Source: Fomes fomentarius (taxonomy: Eukaryota > Basidiomycota > Agaricomycetes > Polyporales > Polyporaceae). From it: a DNA stretch of 64,000 nt. The notes beneath the pieces were generated by a model. That model saw only the letters and a program-made list of their open reading frames with translations. It did no database searches and was not told where the DNA came from. The first letter of the stretch is position 1, and each line of letters begins with the position of its first letter. The position numbers and the translations under genes were made by a program. The stretch lies in assembly GCA_022606135.1 (NCBI GenBank), contig JABYQN010000011.1, positions 1,240,001 through 1,304,000 of the forward strand, in the 5' to 3' direction. Shown one piece after another: positions 46,083 to 55,720 of this stretch.

Positions 46083-46647
46083 AGCTACCAGAGACCCGCT
46101 CCGCGTTTTGCCTACCGATATACGACGGCGTATATTGAACTACGGTGAGTCATTACGGGACTTATTATGGACGGGCGACGTCCCTTATTCAGCCTCTGTG
46201 CACAGTCTGGTTCCAGCACTACCGGAAAGGGAACTTCCGCGACGAAGGTCTGCCCTTAAGCAAGTGGACGAAGTGCGAGTCCAAACAGACATGGGTGAGT
46301 CGTAAATCATCACGGTCGACATGCATTCATACTGAGACGGCCGTCCGCAGCGAACCACCTATCTCCAAACCATTCCCAAACGCTCTCCACCCCATTTCCC
46401 TTATTCCGGCTACATCACTTCTCCTTGTTCCGGCCATCAAACTCTCCAAGAGATCAGGGAGGAGAAGTGGCGCGAGGAAGCCGACACATCGAAGCCGACG
46501 AAGGTCGAGATGCGTGAGATGTACAAGGAACTAGGCGGGCGGAAGGCTAGGAGAAAGGGCAAACTCGGAGGTACCTCGGGGATGAGAGACCGGGGTGGAT
46601 GCAGGGTTGAAAGAATTGGAATTGTGGGCGATCCAGCGTACATCTGA
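46083..46647 (+). other. Possible gene fragment after the truncated copy
   Basis: A three-part frame can be spliced: a segment ending DIRRRILNY (up to 46144), WFQHYRKGNFRDEGLPLSKW plus TKCESKQTW (46205-46293), and from 46351 a long open exon with QEIREEKWREEADTSKPTKV, EMREMYKELGGRKARRKGK and a stop at 46647. The junctions use GTGAGT..CACAG and GTGAGT..CCGCAG and keep phase. No start codon is available in the first segment and I do not recognise the family. It may be the 3' part of a gene whose 5' end was lost in the recombination that truncated the SGYLL copy. Confidence 0.3.
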
Positions 46648-47800
46648 GCCCTATTCAATACACCTTGAGCGATTCCTCCACTATTACATTGTAGAATTGG
46701 AACCCCTGCAGACATCGTTACCACTCCGGTGCGGTGTGCGGAGGGGCATGCGGAGGGGTATGCGGACAGTGATTCCATGACGAGACAAGAATAGGGGGCG
46801 GGCAGCGTGCGAGTACGGTATACCGAAAGTCTGGGGTCTGATTGTAACGAGAGGATGTGCATGCAAGACACATGCTATGCGGAAGAGAGTAGTCTGCGGG
46901 CAGGGTGATCTGGAGAAAATGGGGTACTGTGAAGGACATGCATGCGCTGGGCTAAGACGGTGATACGGATACAGGTAGGAGTACGGGGACAACGGGGGAC
47001 GCGAGCGTGATCATGAGGCGAAGTCGACCGAGCGAGTGAGAGGATCTGACGGCTCGCACCAGAGGTAATGCACAGAAACGACAATGACAACGTGCACACA
47101 ACGTCCAGACCAGCCCAAACGAATGAACATCCTGCCTGCCCCGACGCGCAGCTCGACCCAACTTGTAAACATGTGTTGCGATGCGGTGTCCTGTGCGGGT
47201 ACCCATGCATGTGCGCCGTGCGGTACGTGCCCAGACCTGAGCTCGACACGCACGCACGCGCCCTCGACTTCTCCGTGTCCGACTCATTCTGTGACAATCC
47301 TGCATCTCCTTCCCCTACACCCAATTCCTAGTGCAATGGCTCAGCCACTCCGCCTTGCGACCACTGGGTCGGTGGCGCAATTGGTACCCTAGAGCCTGTC
47401 CATACGCCACTTGTGGACCTGGTGACATACGGCCAGCCTGAGGCCATGGCGATACACCGCCAGAGTAGAGTGACGCGGTCCAGGACTTACGTGTGCGGTA
47501 GTCGGCACCAAGAGCCTGTTGAGGTGTTCATTGTGCGTGTACGCTGCTTGAGGATGGCCAGGGTGACCGTGTGCGGTTGATCTGAGTCATGGCGTATGCT
47601 TCGCCAGCGGGGGGGTACAGCTTGCGCGTACGGGTCGTGGTCGTAGTACATCTGGTTGGGGTCATTGCGAAACTGCATGTTCGGGTGTAGGTGAGGCAGT
47701 ACCGCGTAAGGATCATTAACAGCTCAGTAGTGGACCCCGCTGAAGGGGCAACACTGCCCGCATGGGTGTCCGGTCGTGTAAGGTTGACTTGGGAAGATGT
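46648..47800. other. Intergenic, no supported gene
   Basis: Several overlapping frames on both strands are rich in Cys/His/Thr but follow simple-sequence composition. A tRNA-like box A at about 47370 has no partner (see rejected items). From about 47810 the 3' flank of the minus-strand SGYLL gene begins, including the RNDVWDMCVLDLLVQ patch on the plus strand. Confidence 0.35.
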
Positions 47801-48061
47801 CTCGAAACCTGCTCCACTTTTGCAGAGAAATGATGTGTGGGATATGTGCGTGCTAGATCTACTCGTACAGGAAGTAATGTATGCGGTGTGAAGTCTACGC
47901 AATGGTCCATTCAGATGAGATAGCGAATGTACGGGAATCTAAAGTCGCCAGCAAACGAACCACGTCAGTCGTTGACCACAGATGAAAAAGATTATTGTAC
48001 CTACAGCGATCCCCGCATTGCTGGGTATGAATCGGAGGTGACAGTCACAGGCGATGCCAGA

Positions 48062-48768
48062 TCATAGATGCCATGACACAGGGAATGGTGCAGGCTGTCG
48101 TCCAAAGCATGAGCAACGGCAAAAGAAAACAAGCTGGGACAAAGACATACAAGTTTTATATCCACCTTCCCAAGTGACCTCCCCTTGTCAACCCATTCCT
48201 GCTGCTGCCGCAGGTGTGCAGCACGAGCCCCCTTCTTCGTGGCCATCACCAGGTTCGCATAAACGATACCGACAGCTGTGTACGTGATCAGCGAGAGGTC
48301 AACGGGCACGGCAGCACGCCCTGACTAAAGGCAGTGGTACATACGGCGGATATCTCGTGGCCAATAAGTCTGAATGAAGCGAATGCCTTTGAACTCGGGC
48401 CTCTTCAAGAGACTCCGGGGGAACCAAGTGTCCAGATACGCCTTCGTCTCCGCATCGTACTCTAGCTTGGGAGGCTGCGATTTCGGACGAATGAAGGCGG
48501 CTTTGCCAGGAATCAGCCACCTTGTGACCATCACATTTGGGTCCTTTTTGGAGCGACACGGAATGGGGACGAGCCATGGCGCGTCGAGGAAGCAGCGCTC
48601 AGTGTAGTAGAAAGTGGCGCAGTCGACGGGCCCGAGATCGTCCACCTCTGCTTCCGTGGCGCCGTACTTGAGGATACAGAGGTGCCTGAGCATCTCTTCA
48701 TCGAGAAGGTATCCAGAGACAGAGATGTCGATAGGTACGCGAGGGGCTGATTTGGTGGCGTCGACCAT
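48062..48768 (-). CDS. SGYLL-family small protein, copy 8
   Basis: Minus-strand exons 48768-48345, 48275-48151 and 48094-48062 encode 193 aa: MVDATKSAPRVPIDISVSGY, LLDEEMLRHLCILKYGATEA, VTRWLIPGKAAFIRP, TYWPRDIR, GIVYANLVMATKKGARAAHL and PAPFPVSWHL. From the RHLCILKYG block to the end it is practically identical to copy 7, whereas the N-terminal APRVPIDI resembles copy 5 and so does its 3' flank. It is therefore a mosaic. It is head-to-head with the intact nuclease-like gene at 49024, 255 bases away, making this the best-preserved example of the two-gene unit. Confidence 0.75.
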
Positions 48769-48913
48769 GATGTACGGTGTTTCGGGGAGGTGGATGAGAG
48801 TCAAGGAGGTGGAAATCGAGAAGGTGAGAATCGAAGAGGTGGGAGTCGAGGAGGTGGGAGTCAAGGGGATGGGAGTGAGTGGATGAAGCACAAGACGGTA
48901 ACCGAACAACTTG

Positions 48914-48954
48914 AACATGGGCGTCTGTGGCTGGCGGAGCTCCAAAATAGGCGC
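48914..48954 (-). promoter_or_regulatory. Bipartite element in the intact divergent promoter
   Basis: On the minus strand GCGCCTA (48954-48948) and CAGACGCCCATGTT (48927-48914) lie between the SGYLL start (48768) and the nuclease-like start (49024). It is the only copy of the element in the 255-base intergenic region, so both genes may depend on it. Confidence 0.6.
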
Positions 48955-49023
48955 TCGGCTTACACTCGGGCCGAAAAGTCATAACCATTCTTGATCCTCG
49001 ACCTTTTCCCAATCATTCTCCGA

Positions 49024-50780
49024 ATGGCGATGCGGCGATCCAAGAGAAAACAGAACGCTGAATATCAGGAACTGCCTGCTCAGTCAAAGAAACGGGCAAA
49101 GCCAGGAGAAAAAATTCAGACCATGTGAGCCTCTGTTTAATCCTCGCCGTCAACACGGACTTTGACACCCAACCAGAGACACTGAGGCGTCGTTGAAAAG
49201 TGTGAAAGATGAGCTCTCGAAGTTGGTAGAAAAACTCACAGAATGTACCGTCGTGAGTCTGCTCTGCTGCGTACTAGCTGCATACGCTTACCACGACCTA
49301 ACCACGACCTAACCATGTCCAGATATTGGACGAGTAAGCCTGTCTGCACGAACATGGTTAGACATATACATTTTAGCTGACGCGTAACCAGTTCCAAGCT
49401 GCACATCCGTAAAGACTTGTACCATGCAGTTGATAGCGTTAGGGTTCGCTTGGATCAGATGCTCAAGGTACGGAAAGTTTCGTTCGCTGGCTACCCTTCA
49501 ATAACCAGTCACTCTTGTACATGTTCTACTACAACAACCAGGCAACCGATGATCGAGAACGTAGGATTCCTGAATGGTTATGGGATGACATGCGCGATAT
49601 CCATGCTCCACGGTACGAGTCGACTGTAGATGCTTGTGTCGGACCCATGTTGCATGTGATCTTTCCCGAGGAGGGCTCCTTCAAGGTCGCCCCACACCAC
49701 AAGGTCCGGAACGAAGTAGCTTCAAAGCCACGAGAGGGGCAGTCCCTCATTGCACGCCGCACGGAGGAGTGGGCTGCGGGAACGCGTCCTGAAGATGGAT
49801 CTGGCGATGATCCTCCCGATGATCCTCCCGGCAGGCGTTCATGGGTGGAGTCTGAGGAAGCGTTGCGGGACAGATTGATGCAGCAAAATGATACAGACTT
49901 TACAGACTTCAATCCACAGGCCCAATCAACACCCCGCGTGTTAGTAGATGCAGCAACCTCGCGGGAAAACGACTCTCCTTCATCCAAGTTCTTGGACTTC
50001 ACATTCCTTCCGGAACATATCGAGGAGCAAATAGAGTCGCCGATCGATTTGGCTTCCATCGGAGAGCCGTCGACCACCTTCGGCACCAATGCACCCCCTT
50101 CGTCTCAGGCTGAACAGTGTCGCTCTCCCCATAATCATGGGGGCAAGAACGTATTGTATGCCTCTGGTGATGCTGGACCATCCACGCCTCCTACTGTTGC
50201 GCAAGCAGACGAAAAGTGGCTGGAACCTCCCTCGGAGTTAGAGGTCGCTCAACTCTCGCCTATGCTCTCTTCTGCCGATTTCAACCGGGCCATGGACTCT
50301 CTCAATCCTATCACGCCACAAGTTTCAGGATTCCCTTCGGAAAGGGAAGACTCGAACGCAGTCTCATTTGATACGTTCTTGCGAAAAGTCCCCGCAAGGG
50401 GTCATGGCCACGCCCCGCACGGCATACCGGACTTCATGGTTCTGAGACAGGACACCTACGATGTTCTCCTCATCGTCGAGGACAAGATCCACGGTAACCC
50501 GATGCATCAGCTCTCACGATACTCTACTTTCTTCCCGGAATCCCTGGATATCTGGTTCATGGGCTGTCGTGTCGCCAAGGAGCCAGAAGGGGGCCTCGAG
50601 TTCATCCTGGCAGAGCGGAGCAGGAAGGTCGCGGGGTCTCTGCAAGTTTATACGGCTGAGGGAAATCCCAAGAAGAAATGGTACCCGTGGGACAGCGCAC
50701 ACATCCACAACAAACTACGGGAGATCGCTAGGCTTAACTGGAAGGCAGCCGATCTCCGTGACAGGGACCTGACTGACTAA
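49024..50780 (+). CDS. PD-(D/E)XK nuclease-like protein, intact copy
   Basis: Exons 49024-49124, 49177-49252, 49323-49333 (11 bases), 49392-49467 and 49542-50780 encode 500 aa. The N-terminus is strongly basic (MAMRRSKRK, KKRAKPGEK; possible nuclear signal), then a helical, coiled-coil-like stretch to about residue 88. A conserved block DMRDIHAPRYESTVDACVGP with HVIFPEEGSFKVAPH follows, then a Ser/Pro/Asp-rich disordered middle (about 180-360). The C-terminal domain carries GIPDF (P384, D385), LLIVEDK (E401, K403) and QLSRY (Q411, Y415). This is the PD-(D/E)XK signature with a RecB-type QxxxY, as in many metal-dependent DNA nucleases and in some fungal proteins of this fold. All proposed catalytic residues are present. 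Activity and target are unknown. No DNA-binding or kinase domain was recognised. Confidence 0.7.
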
Positions 50781-52021
50781 GACCCCTTCCATTTCATCCC
50801 GTGCCGCTTGCTCACTTCATCTCCGTTTATAGCTGGTCAACTCGTCTCAACTTTCAAGATGCTTGTCACCCGAATGGAACGATCGTTTCGTTGCCTGTGT
50901 CCATGAGACCTGGCGTGGAACATTGTTGTGTATGTGTATGAGAAAGAGCGGAGGTCTATGCTTGGATTTGCTAGCCATGTTGTTGGTTGATGAGAATGTA
51001 TGACATATGTGATGATGGAATGGTATGTGCGGGTCGATATGTGACGTGCGGGTAACTTGAGTGATAATCATCGCGTGAAAAAGAACCATGGCGAGTCAGC
51101 AATCTAAGAATCTGTTCCGTAAGAAATGACGAGAGAGGTATGACTTCATGAGTTCATGGGTCGTCTACTTCGTCTGTGAACTCGGCCTAGAGGCTGAGCT
51201 TCATTGATTGGCCAAACCGTAAGCCACGGTATCTATTACTACCACAACGGAAGATGACCTCTGCCGTTGTCTAGGACATGAGCAGGAACTCCGTGAGCCA
51301 TGCAAGTTATCCATTGTTCTCGGACCTAAGCGCTTCCGAAAACAAGAGTACATCCCACACCATGTCCCTTGGCTGGGACAAAGGCCGCGTACGCATGGTG
51401 TTCCCTGTACATCATCCGCTATTAAATACCTAGTCCTACGACTGGGGCGGAATGGGGCCCCTTGTTCATCCAGCAAAACTACCGTGATAGTCAGCAAGGC
51501 TAACAGAGTGGCAGACATACGCAGGCTTGCCGACTCACGAAAACCCGTTGCTCTTTTTGATCGACCCGTAGTATGCCGCAACAACGTCTCCCACGCCTTC
51601 ACGGCGGATTCTGTATGGAAGCTATTGATTTTCACAGGTCGTTCGGGAGAGGAGATAGATGTATTGCACGGAAGGCGCGAGCGAGCGAGCGAAGGCATCT
51701 GCAGTGTCGTCCAGTGTCCTGTATAGTAGTTCAAATTCTTCCCTGGCACCATTTATGTTGAACATTGCGTAGGAAGTCGAGATGGGCAAAGAGGACACGG
51801 AGCTCTCGTAGTGAAGCGAGCGTGTTCGCGATATCGACCTGCGGGGGCATCACATACAAGCTATGTCAGTACCAAATACCAATGAACGTAGACGTTCGAA
51901 CATACCACCGGAACATCCACCACACTGCTCGAGCGATCGCGGTCGTCCGCTAGTACTACTAGTAGACGCCAAGGCTATTGAAAAGACGGATCCACAGCCA
52001 CACATTCGCTCACTTCACACC
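50781..52021. other. Intergenic, no supported gene
   Basis: Short mixed frames only; the 183-codon minus-strand frame at 51201-51752 has no recognisable motif and no splice partners. No promoter element was found here. Confidence 0.4.
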
Positions 52022-52640
52022 ATGATTGACACGGCGAAATGAATGTCTCGCGAGACTATCGACATCTTCTCTGGCTTTCTCCTCGATGAAGACATGCCCA
52101 GTCACCTCTGTCTCCTCAAGTACGGCGCCACTGAAGCAAATGTCGACGACCTCGGTCCTATCTCTCTACTACTGTGAGCGCGGCTTCCTCGACGCACCGT
52201 AGCTCGTCCCCCTCCGTGTGGATTCAAAACCTACTCAAATGTGATGAAAGAAAGGTGGCTTACTCGTAGCAAAGCCGCGATCATCTGTCAGAAAACGTCG
52301 CCTCCGAAGCTTCAGTACGATACCGAGACCAGGGTGTATCTGGACACTTAGTTTCCCCGGGACCTGTTCAAGGGGCCCGGGTTCAAAGGCATTCGCTTCA
52401 TTATGACGTATTGGCCGCGAGATATCCACCGTATTTCCCATTGCCTTCAGTCTGGGTGTGTCCACTGACCTCTCTCTCATTCTGTACACAGCTGTGGGTA
52501 TCGTTCTGGGTAACGGTAACCTGAAGATGGCTGGGAAGAAGGAAGTGCACTTGCAATTCCAGCAGGGATGGATTGACTATATGAGGTCACATGGAAAGCC
52601 GAATACGAAACTTGCACATCTCCGTCCCAGCCTGATAATA
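52022..52640 (+). pseudogene. SGYLL-family pseudogene lacking its last exon
   Basis: Homology starts at ATG 52022 with a TGA six codons later, then TIDIFSGFLLDEDM, HLCLLKYGATEANVDDLGP, a deletion, and stops at GCACCG-TAG and CACT-TAG. The ends of exon 1 (YWPRDIH), intron 1 and exon 2 (VGIVLGNGNLKMAGKKEVHL) can still be followed. Exon 3 is deleted: the flank that normally follows PAPFPVSWHL comes straight after the start of intron 2. The usual promoter element is missing. Confidence 0.7.
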
Positions 52641-53620
52641 TGATCTGTCATCACTTCTACTCCATACCCAGCAACACGAGCATCACTGTAGGTAGCTCAA
52701 CATCCTTCTGCATTTCCAATCGCCAACTGACACTGTTCGTTTGCTGGCGAATTTAGATCCATATTTCCTTTATCCCCCTTGATCTTCGCATTTTCGCATA
52801 ATCGCTATTTCATATGGGCATCTGGATGGACCACTGCGTAGACCTTACACCACCACGACATGTATTATTCTCTGTACGAGTAGAACTGACACACACATAA
52901 AACACCCGTCGTTTCTCTGCATGGTTTGTCTCATCAGCGCATCCACGAGGGCCGCTCAGATGAAACTTCTTCTTGTCATGTCTGCTCCCTGGTATCATAT
53001 ATGGTGCTCTTAAGTAATCTTGATCGTCTTGTAGGGAACCGTCGCAGACATGATATAAGCAATGCCGCGACGCATACCTTGCTGAAAGTTCTTCTGGTTT
53101 GTTCTCCATCAAACGTTCGTATTTCAGGGCATCGCATTCATGGCTTAACCTCACCGTTGCGAGACCAATCTGGTGACTGGCCGAAGAGGCGGATGCTTTT
53201 TGGTGTCCAGGCAGACGATGACAATTCCCTCGCACCCAAGACTCAAGAGAAGAACTGTACCGCAAACAGCATCGGCCACATCCATTCTTTTGGAATAGAA
53301 GTATAGTGTAGAGTCGCTCTGATAGATGGGCGCGTCGATTCCACAGCCAGGCCACTGGAAGTCTCCCGACGTTGAACGAAGTTCGGCTGGGACCGTATCC
53401 TCGTCGCCCAAGATAGGTATGAGGCGCTGTCAACCAGGATGTTGCCGTCGAGGCGTCCCACTCTCACGGGCGGGCCAGCTTCCTAGATGCACTGAAGCGA
53501 TGACGAGATGCGATGGCAAACGGACTTGGTGTCTAGCTTGTAATGAGTTACCCTAACGATGAAGCAATCCAGCCCGCGCCTAACCGTGTTGCAAGCGAAC
53601 GCAACTCATTGAAGTTACCG
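52641..53620 (-). other. SGYLL 3' flank and conserved convergent segment
   Basis: At about 52800-53160 the minus strand reads CDALKYERLMENKPEELSAR and, in another frame further on, ALMRQTMQRNDGCFMCV. These match the two patches of the segments at 17.6-18.0 and 43.5-43.9 kb. Upstream of it (53160-53620) no gene could be supported. Confidence 0.4.
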
Positions 53621-54173
53621 CATCAGGCTACGGGGAACGATAGCAGCAGTCCCGCCTGAGAATAGGGATGACCGTTACGAAGACGAAGAACGCCAGCAAG
53701 ACTCCAACGGAGAGAGGAGAACACGCTGGCAAGTGCGTCTACAGGAGGATGTGGATCCCTATGAGGGAAAGGATCAGGGCGTGCACTGCGTGTGTTGTCT
53801 GAAAAGGTCGTGTCCCAAGTGCCATTGTACGCCAGCGCCACAGAGGAAGACAACGAAGGTAAGAGTTAACGGAACCTTATAGGAGCGGAAAGTAGACCGC
53901 AAGGTGAGGCGGCGTTCGTGTGCGATTGTCCCAAGACCCACATCGGAGGACGACCGTACATTCTGCGAGCATTCTACTCACCGAAAAAAACGATCGCAGG
54001 TTCACTCGATCTGGTACAGGTCCGACATCTCGGCCGACCAAGGTTGATTCCGTCATCGAGGAACTCATCAACATCATTGAAGCTAATGAACGGGAGTGCT
54101 GAGCAACGTAGACGGGTAACCAAGGACGGTAAGGAGACAAACCTCGGAGGTACGTATACAAGTGAGCATTGTT

Positions 54174-55419
54174 CTACTGCTGCTCAAAGTACCACTTGTA
54201 CGCCTCAGTCCACGCCTTCTTCCCGTCCTTCTCGATCACGTCCTACATCGGTATTCTCAGTCGTGTGTCCACTACTGAAACACAAAGGTCTCACCCCATG
54301 GCAAGGGATGATTCTCTCGAAGTCCCATCCTGCCACTGTCTTGACGTCGCGCTTCATTGCTCTAGCAGAACATTCAGAGACGACACGTAATCACAACGGA
54401 AGTGCGACGAACTCCTTGTCGACCCCAAGCGTCCATGCAAACCTTCGGTGGGCCCACATGTATGGGTTCAAGGTGCCGAATAACGGGACTTTACCAGATG
54501 AGCCGGTCAACGAATACTGCAAAACCAGCAACAGTAGATCTGTAAGTCGCCGCGTGGGCGACTATATGCGTGGTCGTACCTGTTCCGTTGCTGGTAGGTT
54601 GAACAGTAAGTCCGCTTCAATCATGGTCTTCGATGCCGGATGGAAGAACGCGACGTCTTTATTCTTGAAGCCAGAGAAGTAACTTAAACCGTCTCAGCGA
54701 TGGCAAAACCGTGGGCTCGCTGGCGACCAATACACACCAATGCTGGATCTGCACACAACTGCGTCAGACCTTGCCAGCGCAATGCGTGTCTTGGACATAA
54801 CTCACATCATCTTCGAACCCATACTTTGTGTTTGGAGGGTCAGCACCCCAAGCTACGAGATGCGCATCACTCGCATGTTCAATAGGGAAGTGGGAAGTGG
54901 GAAGAGGGATACACACACACCTCCGTCAAACTTGAGCCCCTCCTTCGCCTTCTTCTTAATCGCCTCATCCACCGCGATGAGCTTTGCATCTGGATACGCC
55001 TTCTTGAACTCCCCTGTCAAATGGGTTGTAGGCATGGCAACAATGTAATGTTTTCAAATCAGAGCATACCAAGGAAGATATGATGGACTGCATCGGCTCC
55101 TATGATCCACCTGCAACGTCTTGTCCAGGGAAACACTCATGGGAAATAACAGGCAACTCACTTCACGGGCCCCAGTTCCCCCAGTTTCGCCTTCGTTCCG
55201 TCGTCCAGCGGCGTCGAGGCGAGCACCCACACGTCGCCATTCTTGAGCTTTATTGCGGTGGAACGGCCACCGACCGGAAAGAGGTTGAATCGGGAGAACG
55301 GGCTGCAGAAGTGAAGACGTGTGTGTGATGTTGTGCTGCTGGATGTATGCTCACCATGAGAACGTCCAGACGTCCTTCGTGACCTCACGAATCGCACACT
55401 TGGCGCTACCGGTGGTCAT
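54174..55419 (-). CDS. DUF4336-family protein
   Basis: Ten minus-strand exons (55419-55355, 55302-55162, 55110-55070, 55013-54921, 54852-54806, 54748-54738, 54682-54580, 54516-54413, 54361-54295, 54242-54174) join in phase to 246 aa. They read IREVTKDVWTFSCPFSRFNL, FPVGGRSTAIKLKNGDVWVL, WIIGADAVHH, YPDAKLIAVDEAIKKKAKEG, FSGFKNKDVAFFHPASKTM, EADLLFNLPATEQ, YMWAHRRFAW, DFERIIPCHGDVIEKDGKKA and KWYFEQQ-stop. This is the fungal DUF4336 family, which has a metallo-beta-lactamase-like fold; its biochemical role is not established to my knowledge. An 11-base exon (54748-54738) is needed to keep frame. Intact. A TATATA-like element lies about 165 bases upstream (near 55583). Confidence 0.75.
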
Positions 55420-55720
55420 GATTTGAGGCAGGGCGGACGAAAGAGCTCAAGTAGAGGAGTAGAAGCAACTTCTGGAGGCGGACCTGGTGAGGAACGCATG
55501 TCGGAGTGGCCGGATAACGACGGTGCGAGTCGCGACCGACATACATGACGTCGTTCCCATCATGGCCGCGATTGTCTCCTACTATATAAGGCAAGTCGAG
55601 AATATCTCATGATATTTGTGTAGAAGTACCCACTACCCATACAACTGTTCGTAAAACGTATACACATACAATGCGTCACCAGAAGTAGATATAGATAGTG
55701 TTTTCATACCGAGTGCTCAG

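Noticed and set aside
46875..47324. Minus-strand frames with many Cys and Arg residues
   Set aside because: They overlap plus-strand frames of equal length, show no known domain and no exon structure.
47360..47440. Possible tRNA gene, because of a TGGCGCAATTGGTA box A
   Set aside because: No box B (GGTTCGAnnC) and no matching acceptor or anticodon stem follows within 100 bases.
9000..53000. The repeated genes as an LTR or LINE retrotransposon array or a CRISPR-like array
   Set aside because: Copies keep their introns, lack LTRs, poly-A tails and reverse transcriptase, and are not regularly spaced short repeats. They behave as duplicated genes.
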